Positions 37,397 through 45,495 of a DNA stretch of 64,000 nt are shown here, piece after piece. Below the pieces are notes generated by a model. That model saw only the letters and a program-made list of their open reading frames with translations. It had not been told where the DNA came from and searched no databases. The translations under genes were made by a program, and so were the position numbers. Position 1 is the stretch's first letter. Each line of letters opens with the position of its first letter. Source of the stretch: Acidobacteriota bacterium (GTDB lineage Bacteria; Acidobacteriota; Thermoanaerobaculia; Gp7-AA8); the NCBI GenBank assembly GCA_021781455.1, contig JAJXWV010000083.1:62001-126000 (forward strand), given 5' to 3'.

Positions 37397-37843
37397 ATGA
37401 TGCAGCTCCATTCCATTGAATCCCTCGCCTCCGGACAGCGCGCACTGCGCAGCCGGTTCGATGATTTCCGGCAGGCTCTCCGCAACAGGAACAAGACCGC
37501 ACTCGAGATCGCGCTTTTCGATTTCGAGCAACAACTGCGGCGGTGGACGGAGGCGGAGGAAGCATCGCTGGTCCCGGCGGTCGAGCGCGCGGGTGTGCCC
37601 GGACGTGATCCGCGGCGCGAGCTGCGGCTCGAGTTCGTGCAGTTGCGCGAGCTGGCCGGCTTCATCGTCAAACAGGTTGCGTCGGATGTCCCGGCGCGGG
37701 ACCTCACCGGCTACATCGAGAACCTCGATCGCCGTCTGCACGCGCACGAAGATGGACTCCGAACCGTGTACTACCCGGCCGCTTCGACGAGCCTGACCAC
37801 CGATGAATGGAGCGCGCTGCTGGCGGCGCGGCCCGAGCCGTGA
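37397..37843 (+). CDS. Hemerythrin-like four-helix protein with incomplete metal ligands
   Basis: A 148-residue, probably four-helix protein. The pattern RSRFDDFRQALRNRNKTALE, then LRRWTEAEEASLVPAVERAG, then RLHAHEDGLRTVYY follows the spacing of hemerythrin/HHE domains. The central H-x3-E motif is changed to T-x2-E-E, so a full diiron site is doubtful. It sits between fdnI and fdhE in the same direction, so a role in formate dehydrogenase assembly or redox sensing is possible but inferred. ATG 37397 (or 37400) is preferred over the GTG at 37376. Confidence 0.6.
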   Translation: MMQLHSIESLASGQRALRSRFDDFRQALRNRNKTALEIALFDFEQQLRRWTEAEEASLVPAVERAGVPGRDPRRELRLEFVQLRELAGFIVKQVASDVPARDLTGYIENLDRRLHAHEDGLRTVYYPAASTSLTTDEWSALLAARPEP

Positions 37844-37869
37844 GGCCGGTTCGCTGTTAAGCTCTTGTC

Positions 37870-38682
37870 ATGAGCACGTCCGTCTCTGCCAAATCGCCTG
37901 CCGGCGAATTCGAGCGCCGGTCCAAACGCGCCGAGCAGCTATCGGCGGATGCGCCGGTCACGCGCGAGCCCCTCGTGTTCGCGGCAGCGCTGTGCCGCGA
38001 ACAGAGCACGGTAGCGCTGTCGATCGAAGAAGCCCACCTGTCGCGACCGCTCACCGGCCGGCTTGTCGAGGACATCGGACGGGTTCTTCCGCTGCTCTCG
38101 CCGGTCGTTCGCCTCGCCGCGGAGCACGGTCCGCCGGAACTGGCGGAGCACGCTCGAAATCGTGTCGGCGAAGATCCGTCGGTCGCGTCGAGCCGTCTCT
38201 CGAGTCTCTGGAGCGGTGAAGCAAGTGCGCGCGAGGATTACCTCTCCCGGGCCATGCTCCGGCCGTATGCCGAAGTGCTCCGCGCTTACGGAGTGAGTCC
38301 GGATCGGCTTCATCGTCAGGGATACTGCCCGTTCTGCGGCGGTGCCCCGGCGGTCAGCGCGCGCAAGGAGATGCCCGATTCGAATGCGGCAGCGCGCATT
38401 CTGCAGTGCGGCCTGTGCGGTTGCGACTGGAATGCAGTGCGCGCAATCTGTCCGGCGTGTGCGGAAGGTGATCCGCAGAAACTGCCGATCTTCACGAGCG
38501 ACGCGTATCCATCCATGCGCATCGAAGCGTGCGAGACGTGCCGTCGGTACGTGAAATCCGTCGATCTGACAGCCGACGCGCGGATGATTCCCGAGATCGA
38601 CGAGTTGCTCGCGCTCTCGATGGACCTCTGGGCGATCGAGGAAGGCTTCACGCGGATCGAGCCGGGCCTGGCAGGGTTGTGA
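37870..38682 (+). CDS. fdhE: Formate dehydrogenase accessory protein FdhE
   Basis: A 270-residue protein with the FdhE zinc/rubredoxin-like region in its C-terminal half: CPFCGG, CGLCGCDW, CPAC and CETCRRY. FdhE binds the Tat-dependent catalytic subunit and is needed for maturation of respiratory formate dehydrogenases. The N-terminal half is poorly conserved, as usual for the family. It ends the plus-strand operon and faces fdhD, with a heptamer hairpin between the two stops. Confidence 0.9.
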   Translation: MSTSVSAKSPAGEFERRSKRAEQLSADAPVTREPLVFAAALCREQSTVALSIEEAHLSRPLTGRLVEDIGRVLPLLSPVVRLAAEHGPPELAEHARNRVGEDPSVASSRLSSLWSGEASAREDYLSRAMLRPYAEVLRAYGVSPDRLHRQGYCPFCGGAPAVSARKEMPDSNAAARILQCGLCGCDWNAVRAICPACAEGDPQKLPIFTSDAYPSMRIEACETCRRYVKSVDLTADARMIPEIDELLALSMDLWAIEEGFTRIEPGLAGL

Positions 38683-38684
38683 AG

Positions 38685-38765
38685 CGAAATTGAAAATTGA
38701 GAATTGAAAATTGGAAATTGAGAATCAGACCGTGATGCTCGTTTTCAATTTTCAATTTTCAATTC
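38685..38765. repeat. AT-rich heptamer tandem hairpin between convergent fdhE and fdhD (GAAAATT / TTTTCAA)
   Basis: Six heptamers of the GAAAATT type (38685-38726) face three TTTTCAA units (38742-38762). The array fills the whole gap between the two stop codons and could terminate transcription in both directions. Its AT-rich base content is unlike the rest of the window. Confidence 0.9.
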
Positions 38766-39578
38766 TTACCCCACCTCTCCCGCATAAACATTGAACCGTC
38801 CGTCGCGGACGAAGCCGAGCAGCGTCAGGCCGAACTCGCGGGCGAGATCGACGGCCAGCGATGACGGCGCGCCGACCGCCGCCAGCAGTGGGATTCCGGC
38901 CACGATCGCCTTCTGCACGAGCTCGAAGCTGGCACGGCTGCTGACCATGAGAATCGAATGCGACAGCGGCGTGGCATGCTCGAGAAACAGCGAGCCGATC
39001 ACCTTGTCGACCGCGTTGTGACGCCCGACGTCCTCGCGCAGCCGGCGCATCGTCCCTTCTTCGTCGAACAGCGCCGCGCCGTGCAGCCCCCCGGTGGCCA
39101 GGAAGCCGCTCTGGCCATCGCGTAAGGCCACCGGCAGACGATGAATGAGATCGCCGGCCGGAGGTTTGCCGCGCGGCAGTTTGTTCGCCGCAACGCGCAG
39201 GGCGTCGATGGAAGTCTTCCCGCAGACGCCGCAGCTCGAAGTCGTGTAGAAGTGGCGGTCGAGCTTCGCGGAGTCGATCTTCGCCCCTTCGCTCAGCGCA
39301 ACGCGCACGATGTTCGGCGAGCCCCAGTGCCGCACCGATTCGATGTCGTCGGCGGACCGGATCAGCCCTTCGGTGAAGAGGAATCCCGCGGCGAGGTCGT
39401 AGTCGTCGCCGGGAGTGCGCATCGTGACCGAGATCGCCTTTTCGCGCTGCTCGCCATCGGAACGCCATCCGGCGCGAATCTCCAGCGGCTCTTCGACCAC
39501 CAGCACGTCGTCTCCGCGCGTCGTGGACGCTCCGCTGACGCGCGTCACCGCGACCCTGGCGATTCGCTCTTCCGGCAT
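38766..39578 (-). CDS. fdhD: Formate dehydrogenase accessory sulfurtransferase FdhD
   Basis: A 270-residue sulfur carrier that moves sulfur from a cysteine desulfurase to the molybdopterin cofactor, as needed for formate dehydrogenase activity. The catalytic CxxC is in SSCGVCGK, and the family motifs GFLATGGLHGAAL and REDVGRHNAVDKVIG are intact. The track ORF begins at 39902, but ATG at 39578 gives the normal FdhD N-terminus (MPEERIARV); the extra part runs through a repeat. It is convergent with fdhE and transcribed on its own. Confidence 0.94.
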   Translation of the reverse strand: MPEERIARVAVTRVSGASTTRGDDVLVVEEPLEIRAGWRSDGEQREKAISVTMRTPGDDYDLAAGFLFTEGLIRSADDIESVRHWGSPNIVRVALSEGAKIDSAKLDRHFYTTSSCGVCGKTSIDALRVAANKLPRGKPPAGDLIHRLPVALRDGQSGFLATGGLHGAALFDEEGTMRRLREDVGRHNAVDKVIGSLFLEHATPLSHSILMVSSRASFELVQKAIVAGIPLLAAVGAPSSLAVDLAREFGLTLLGFVRDGRFNVYAGEVG

Positions 39579-39593
39579 GCAGCGATTGTACGA

Positions 39594-39682
39594 GGTCGCA
39601 GGTCGCTGGGTCTTGGGTGTCGGGTGTCGGGATCTGGTCGACACACGCAGCCGACACCCGACACCTGACACCCGACACCCCG
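39594..39682. repeat. Heptamer tandem hairpin (GGGTGTC / CCGACAC)
   Basis: Seven heptamers (GGTCGCA to GGTCGAC, 39594-39642) face CCGACAC, CCGACAC, CTGACAC, CCGACAC (39651-39678). It lies between the divergent fdhD and acyl-CoA ligase genes, so it must overlap one or both promoters. Confidence 0.9.
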
Positions 39683-39772
39683 AATCACACTCAAACGTGA
39701 GTGTCGCGCGCGGCAGCTTCGCCGGCCCCGGTAGATCGTATATTCGCTTCTGCGATTGCGATCGGAGCTGAC

Positions 39773-41509
39773 ATGAACACTCCCTGGCTCGACCACTACG
39801 ACAGCGGGATTCCGCACACGATCGGCACCTACCCGGACAAGACGCTCGTCGAGTTTCTGGCGCAGCACGCCGCCGCTCGTCCGGAATCGGCAGCGATCGC
39901 ATTCAAAGGGCGTCATCTGACCTTCCGCGAGCTCGATGCCGAAAGCGATGCTCTCGCCGCGGCCTTCACAGCACTCGGCATCAAGTCAGGGGACCGCGTC
40001 GCGCTTCTGCTGCCGAATTGTCCTCAGTTCCTGATCGCGGAATTTGCCGCCTGGAAAATCGGGGCGATCGCGGCGCCGCAGAATCCGCTCTACACCGAGC
40101 GTGAGCTCGAGGAAACGCTGGGCACGACCAGGCCGGAGACCATCGTCGTTCTCACGCCGTTCTACGAGCGCGTGAAGGCGTGCCAGAGCGCGACCTCGAT
40201 CAAGCGCGTCATCGCCACGAACATCAAGGAGTACCTGCCGTCGCATCTGAAGATCGCGTTCACACTGCTGAAGGAAAAGAAAGACGGCCACCGCATCACG
40301 CTGCAGAAAGGCGACCTCTGGCTGCAGGGACTGATCCGCTCCGGTGCGGCCTCTCCGAAGCGGCCCTCTCTGGCGAAGCCGGACGAGGCGGCGGTCGTCC
40401 TGATGAGCGGCGGCACGACCGGGACGGCCAAGGCAGTCATCAGTACGCACCGCGGCCTGGTCATGGCCGGAACGCAGCTGTCCACCTGGTTGGGCGAGCC
40501 GCTGGCGGCGCGACACCCGTCGATCATGCTTCCGCTTCCGCTGTTCCACACGTACGGCTGCGCCGGGGCGCAGAGCATGACCATCATCAACGGCATTCCG
40601 CTCGTGCTCGTCCCGAATCCGCGCGACATCGGCGACGTGCTCCAGACGATCCATCATGAAAAGCCCGCGCTCTTCTGCTCGGTTCCGACGCTGTTCTCCG
40701 CGATCCTGGAGCATCCCTCCGTACAGCGGGGCAAGATCGACTTCTCGTCGGTGGCGGGCTGCTTCTCGGGCGCGGCTCCCCTGATGGCGGAGACGAAGAA
40801 GCGTTTCGAGCGGCTGACCGGCGGGCGCATCGTCGAGGGCTATTCACTGACCGAAGCCACGATGGCCTGCTGCGTGAACCCGTTCGCCGGCACGAACAAG
40901 ATCGGCTCCGTAGGGCTGCCGCTGCCCGACATCAGCGTGAAGATCGTCGACGCGGACGAGCCCGATCACGAAATCGGCACGGGACTGGTGGGAGAGATCA
41001 TCCTCTCGGCGCCTCAGCTCATGCCCGGCTTCTGGAACGACCCCGCGGAGACCGCCAACGCCCTGCGCCTCAGGTCCGACGGCTCGCTCTGGCTGCACAC
41101 GGGCGACCTCGGCTACCTCGACGATGAGGGATACCTCTTCATCGTCGACCGCAAGAAGGACCTCATCAAGACCAGCGGGTTTCAGGTGTGGCCGCGGGAG
41201 ATCGAGGAGGTGCTCGCCTCGCATCCCTCCGTCGCCGAGGTGGGCGTTGCCGGTGTGCCGGACGAGCGCCGGGGAGAAGTGGTGCGCGCCTGGGTGGTGC
41301 TGCGCTCCGATGCGCCTGCCGTCGACCAGGCGCACCTTCGCGCGTACTGCAAGGAGCGGCTCGCTCCGTACAAAGTGCCGGCGCAGGTCGAATTCCGCAG
41401 CGAGCTGCCGAAGACGATGATCGGGAAAGTCCTCCGCCGGAAGCTCGTGGCCGAGGCGAAGGCGATGGCGGGCACGGCGTCGGTCGAGCGAGAGCCATCG
41501 GTCGTGTAA
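39773..41509 (+). CDS. Acyl-CoA synthetase (AMP-forming ligase)
   Basis: A 578-residue member of the ANL superfamily that activates a carboxylic acid as acyl-AMP and then acyl-CoA. The P-loop-like motif is VVLMSGGTTGTAKAV, the A5 region is YSLTEATM, A7 is LHTGDLGYLDDEGYLFI, A8 is DRKKDLIKTSGFQVWPREIE and the catalytic Lys is in GKVLRRKLV. Features resemble FadD-like long-chain fatty acid and 4-coumarate ligases; the exact substrate is not readable. ATG 39773 gives the usual N-terminus; the track extension runs through non-coding repeat. Confidence 0.92.
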   Translation: MNTPWLDHYDSGIPHTIGTYPDKTLVEFLAQHAAARPESAAIAFKGRHLTFRELDAESDALAAAFTALGIKSGDRVALLLPNCPQFLIAEFAAWKIGAIAAPQNPLYTERELEETLGTTRPETIVVLTPFYERVKACQSATSIKRVIATNIKEYLPSHLKIAFTLLKEKKDGHRITLQKGDLWLQGLIRSGAASPKRPSLAKPDEAAVVLMSGGTTGTAKAVISTHRGLVMAGTQLSTWLGEPLAARHPSIMLPLPLFHTYGCAGAQSMTIINGIPLVLVPNPRDIGDVLQTIHHEKPALFCSVPTLFSAILEHPSVQRGKIDFSSVAGCFSGAAPLMAETKKRFERLTGGRIVEGYSLTEATMACCVNPFAGTNKIGSVGLPLPDISVKIVDADEPDHEIGTGLVGEIILSAPQLMPGFWNDPAETANALRLRSDGSLWLHTGDLGYLDDEGYLFIVDRKKDLIKTSGFQVWPREIEEVLASHPSVAEVGVAGVPDERRGEVVRAWVVLRSDAPAVDQAHLRAYCKERLAPYKVPAQVEFRSELPKTMIGKVLRRKLVAEAKAMAGTASVEREPSVV

Positions 41510-41511
41510 CC

Positions 41512-41630
41512 GGTTGTGCGGTTGCGCGGTTCCGCGGTGTAAGACGCCGGGCTGCTGGTCATCTCCACAGGGAATCGAGCCCTTTTGGGTGACGTACACC
41601 GCGGAACCCCGCCGCAACCGCGCAACCGCT
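41512..41630. repeat. Octamer tandem hairpin (GGTTGCGC / GCGCAACC)
   Basis: GGTTGTGC, GGTTGCGC, GGTTCCGC (41512-41535) face a right arm with GCGGAACC, CGCAACC and GCGCAACC units (41595-41630). It fills the gap between the convergent ligase and Omp85-like genes, ending next to the minus-strand stop codon. Confidence 0.85.
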
Positions 41631-43250
41631 TCAAAACGCCTGTCCGCTCGAGAACGACACCACCACGCCGCGCCTTCCGAATGCGTCGCGGTTCAGCGGC
41701 AGGGCCACGTCGAAGCGCAGGGAGTTTTTCGGGGTGCGCGGAAGGCCGAGCCGCAGGCCGATGCCGATGTCGGTTTTGAGGCGCATCAGCCGCGCAAAAC
41801 CGCCATAGGTCGCGTTCCCGGAATCGACGAACGCCACCACGCCCGGCGAGACGAGTTGCAGGAGCTCGCGACCGAGGTAGAGGCGATCCTCGAGGTTCAT
41901 GATGATGTTGCGGCTGCCCGCGAAGCTGTGCAACCTGTATCCCCGGAGGCCGTTGCCTCCGTCGGCGAAGAACTGCACGTCGTGATCGAGTCGCCAGCCA
42001 CTGTTGACGACGATGCGGCCAACAAGCGTCTGAGGACGGTCGGTGTCGAAGCGGTGCACGTACTTCGCTCCGGCGAAGACGATCCCGTTCTGCAGCCCGT
42101 GATCCAGCCGAGTCTCGAAACCGGCTTGCGGCAGGACGAATGATCCTGGCCGGAGCAGAATGCCACGTGCCTCGGAGACGCGAACGAGCCCGGTGGTCGA
42201 CGGAGATCCGAAGGAACGGGGTGACAAGGCCAGCTCGGTCGAGAATTGCTCGCCCAGGTTGAAGTCCTGCAGGCGCATGTCGCGGTCGACGTAGTCCATC
42301 GTCACGAAGTCGTTGTCGATCCGGTCGAATCGGGTGAAGAGGTAGTGGAACTTGCGATCACCCGGAAGAAAGTCGTAGGGGTTGCGGTGTGTGTCGCCGA
42401 AGGAATCGAACAGGAGGTGATAGCCAAAGGTGAGGCGATTGGCGGTGTAGTCGTTCGGAGCCAGCGCCACGCCATATGAGGCGATCGCCTCCTGATGGTG
42501 CTGCGCGAAAATCTCGGAGACGCGCCCGGCTTCGTAGAGCGTGTCGTGCTGCCGCAGGTTGGTGAAGAAGAAGGTGAAGGCGCTCGGGGTGGTGAACGAG
42601 TAGAAGGGCTTGATGACGCCGGCGGTGCGCTCGAAGCCGTCGGAATTCTGGGCCCAGGTCAGCCGCGTATGCCAGTAGGGAAACGGGAGCGCCGGATCGC
42701 GGTAATCGATCGCGGCACGGTTTCGAGTCACACCCTTGTCGTAACTCAGGCCCAGCTGCCGCCCCCACCCGAGCAGGTTCGTGTCGGTCAGGCTCACGCC
42801 GAACGTGCTCACGCCGCCCTTCATCCCGGCGTCGCTGGCCGGCTCGAGAGACCAGGAATCCTGCGTCACCACGGTCACGTCGACGACTCCGTCGTGCGGT
42901 GCTTCGGCCGTGACCTTGGCAGACTTCAGGAAAGACAGTGCACGCAGGTTGCGCTCTGTCTCCTCCAGCCGCTCCGGAATGTAGGGATCGCCCTCTTTGA
43001 AAAGAAGGAAGCCGCGGATCAGCGACGGCCGCGTCTCGATGTGCAGCTTGTCCGTGAGCCTGTAGAAGCCACCGCGCAGCTCCTCGGCCGGTGAGTAGAC
43101 ATCGAGGCTCTGCACGCGAATCGTGCCGATGCGCAGCGGAGGGCCGTCGGCATGGAGTCGCGAGGCGCCCAGGAGGCAGAGCAGCGCGACTGCGGCAATC
43201 CGCGGCGAACGCCGCGCTGTGAACGCGGCTCGTATCGGCGTGCGGCTCAT
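41631..43250 (-). CDS. Omp85/BamA-like outer membrane barrel protein
   Basis: A 539-residue protein with an N-terminal signal (residues about 8-30), about one POTRA-like domain (ETRPSLIRGFLLFKEGDPYI to VVDVTVVTQDSW) and a C-terminal 16-strand-type barrel. The Omp85 hallmark appears as GGNGLRGYRLHSFAGSRN, and the protein ends in Phe (SGQAF). It is shorter than BamA (about 800 residues with five POTRAs), closer to TamA/FhaC-like or bacterial-surface-antigen proteins. It may insert or secrete outer membrane or surface proteins; no partner is adjacent. ATG 43250 is preferred to the track start at 43271. Confidence 0.85.
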   Translation of the reverse strand: MSRTPIRAAFTARRSPRIAAVALLCLLGASRLHADGPPLRIGTIRVQSLDVYSPAEELRGGFYRLTDKLHIETRPSLIRGFLLFKEGDPYIPERLEETERNLRALSFLKSAKVTAEAPHDGVVDVTVVTQDSWSLEPASDAGMKGGVSTFGVSLTDTNLLGWGRQLGLSYDKGVTRNRAAIDYRDPALPFPYWHTRLTWAQNSDGFERTAGVIKPFYSFTTPSAFTFFFTNLRQHDTLYEAGRVSEIFAQHHQEAIASYGVALAPNDYTANRLTFGYHLLFDSFGDTHRNPYDFLPGDRKFHYLFTRFDRIDNDFVTMDYVDRDMRLQDFNLGEQFSTELALSPRSFGSPSTTGLVRVSEARGILLRPGSFVLPQAGFETRLDHGLQNGIVFAGAKYVHRFDTDRPQTLVGRIVVNSGWRLDHDVQFFADGGNGLRGYRLHSFAGSRNIIMNLEDRLYLGRELLQLVSPGVVAFVDSGNATYGGFARLMRLKTDIGIGLRLGLPRTPKNSLRFDVALPLNRDAFGRRGVVVSFSSGQAF

Positions 43251-43412
43251 TCTGAGGTGAAAAACGGTCAATCCCGCCCGCGGGCGAGGTGCAGGATTTC
43301 AGTTTCCACCGCTAACAGACGCACGCAGCGGGTATTCCGAAATCGACCTGCCGGTGGTATCCACGAAACGATTCGCTCGGTTACACTCGCGCCTTCATTT
43401 CGAGGAGGAACG

Positions 43413-45407
43413 ATGCGGCGTTGGCTCGTAGCGGCTCTTGTCCTGATCTCGGGAGTGTCCCTGTCTGCGTCGCAATCGCGCGACTCGGTCATCGACCAGA
43501 CCATCGCCACGCTCTTGCGCGTGCGGTCATTCGGCGGAGTGGCAATCTCGCCCGACGCCTCGCGAGTGGCGTTCGCAGAACGTGGTGAGTCGAACGGACA
43601 CGCCCGCCCGGCTTCGTCGATCTTCGTCGTCCCGCTGAACGACGGCAGCACACCCGTTCGCATTTCCGCTGCGGGATTGGCGCCGAAGAACAAGAGCAAG
43701 TCAGCGACGAACGCAGCGGACGAATCGTCGATGGCCTGGTCGCCCGACAGCAACGAGATCGCGTTCATCTCGACGGCCGCCGGCGACCCGCAGCTGTACG
43801 TCAGTTCGAGAGACGGCCGCAGCGTGCGGGCACTGACGAGCTTGAAGCGCGCCGTGATCTCCGCTCCGAAATGGTCGCCGGATGGGCGGCGGATCGCCAT
43901 GCTCATCATCGAGAACGCCTCACGACGCGGGGGTGCGCTCGAGGCGATGACTCCGCCGTCGGGCGATGTCGAGAAACAGATCGAGGAGCAGCGGATCGCG
44001 GTCGTCGACGTCGCCGCGAAATCGCTGCAGCTCGCCACGCCGGCGAACATGTATGTCTACGACTATGACTGGTCGCCCGACAGCCGCAGCCTCGTGGCCG
44101 AGGCGGCCGTCGGGTCGGGAGAAAACAACTACTGGATCGCGCAGCTCGACCGGTTCGAGATCGGCGACACGACCCCGCACCTGATCTACAGGCCGGTGCT
44201 GCAGGTGGCCTGGCCGCGCTGGTCGCCGGACGGCAAGAGCATCGCCTTCATCGAAGGGCTGATGAGCGACCAGGGATCGAACGGTGGCGACGTCATGATC
44301 GTGCCGTCCAGCGGCGGTGCGGCCACCAACCTGACGCCCGGCATGCGCGCCAGCGCGGCCACGCTGACATGGCTCGGCGACTCCCGCACGATTCTGGCCG
44401 GCGTCGACATCAACGGCATGTCGGGGTTCGCTCGTGTATCGGCGAGCGGTGGAGTGGAGCAGGTGTGGAGCGGAGCGGAGCATGTCTCGACCGGCCGTGC
44501 AATCTCGTTGTCGATTGCGCGCGACGGCGTGACGACCGCCGCCGTTCGCGATTCCTTCCTGCAGCCGCAGGAAGTGTGGGCGGGCCCGATCGGCAGCTGG
44601 AAACAGATCACGCACGACAACGACGCCGTGAAGCCGCTGTGGGGCGGTGCGGAAAACCTCAACTGGACCAACGAAGGATTCCGCATCGAGGGCTGGCTCC
44701 TGTATCCGCGCGATTTCGACCGATCGAAGAAGTACCCGATGGTGGTGCAGGTGCACGGCGGCCCGTCGGCCGCGGCGCTGTCATCGTGGCCGGCGCTGAA
44801 TCTCGCTTCGCTCGTGGCCAGCGGCTATGTCGTCCTCCTTCCGAACCCGCGAGGCAGCTTCGGGCAGGGCGAGGCCTTCGCGAAGGCGAATGTGAAGGAC
44901 TTCGGATACGGCGATTTCCGCGACATCCTGGCCGGAGTCGACGCCGCGGTGGCCAAAGCGCCGGTCGATCCGAAGCGCGTCGGCATCTGGGGATGGAGCT
45001 ACGGCGGTTACATGACGATGTGGGCCGTCACGCAGACCGACCGCTTCCGCGCCGCGGTGGCCGGGGCCGGGCTGTCGAACTGGCAGAGCTACTACGGCGA
45101 GAACAGCATCGACCAGTGGATGATCCCGTTTTTCGGCGCCTCGGTGTACGACGATCCGTGGATCTACGCACGCAGCTCGCCGATCACGTTCATCAAGAAC
45201 GTGAAGACGCCGACGCTGGTGTTGGTCGGCGACCGCGACGGCGAGGTGCCGGCCCCGCAGTCCTTCGAGTTCTGGCACGCGCTGAAGACGCTCGGCGTGA
45301 AGACGCAGCTGGTGGTCTACCCGAATGAGGGCCACGCCATCCGCAATCCCGCGCACCGCCGCGACATCGCGCGGAGGCTGGTGATGTGGTTCGACGAAAA
45401 CATGTGA
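43413..45407 (+). CDS. Secreted S9-family peptidase (prolyl oligopeptidase-like)
   Basis: A 664-residue serine peptidase with signal peptide MRRWLVAALVLISGVSLSAS. Residues about 35-400 form a TolB/WD40-like beta-propeller (repeated SPDG/SPDS blades such as WSPDGRRIAMLI). The alpha/beta-hydrolase domain carries the nucleophile in GWSYGGYMTMW, Asp in VLVGDRDGEVP and His in NEGHAIRNP. Such enzymes cleave short peptides, often acylaminoacyl or dipeptidyl types. ATG 43413 follows GAGGAGGAA; the track extension to 43152 is antisense to the Omp85-like gene. It probably feeds the amino acid permeases. Confidence 0.93.
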   Translation: MRRWLVAALVLISGVSLSASQSRDSVIDQTIATLLRVRSFGGVAISPDASRVAFAERGESNGHARPASSIFVVPLNDGSTPVRISAAGLAPKNKSKSATNAADESSMAWSPDSNEIAFISTAAGDPQLYVSSRDGRSVRALTSLKRAVISAPKWSPDGRRIAMLIIENASRRGGALEAMTPPSGDVEKQIEEQRIAVVDVAAKSLQLATPANMYVYDYDWSPDSRSLVAEAAVGSGENNYWIAQLDRFEIGDTTPHLIYRPVLQVAWPRWSPDGKSIAFIEGLMSDQGSNGGDVMIVPSSGGAATNLTPGMRASAATLTWLGDSRTILAGVDINGMSGFARVSASGGVEQVWSGAEHVSTGRAISLSIARDGVTTAAVRDSFLQPQEVWAGPIGSWKQITHDNDAVKPLWGGAENLNWTNEGFRIEGWLLYPRDFDRSKKYPMVVQVHGGPSAAALSSWPALNLASLVASGYVVLLPNPRGSFGQGEAFAKANVKDFGYGDFRDILAGVDAAVAKAPVDPKRVGIWGWSYGGYMTMWAVTQTDRFRAAVAGAGLSNWQSYYGENSIDQWMIPFFGASVYDDPWIYARSSPITFIKNVKTPTLVLVGDRDGEVPAPQSFEFWHALKTLGVKTQLVVYPNEGHAIRNPAHRRDIARRLVMWFDENM

Positions 45408-45411
45408 GTCG

Positions 45412-45492
45412 GTAGGGACGCGCAGCAGCGCGTCCGCAACTCTCGTCGTCTGCCGCGGACAGGGCTGCGGACGCGCTGCTGCGCGTCCCTAC
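45412..45492. repeat. GTAGGGACGCGC palindromic repeat, copy 2
   Basis: GTAGGGACGCGCAGCAGCGC and its perfect complement enclose a short loop. The 81-bp element fills the gap between the convergent S9 peptidase and M14 peptidase genes, within 5 bp of each stop codon. Confidence 0.9.
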
Positions 45493-45495
45493 CGA

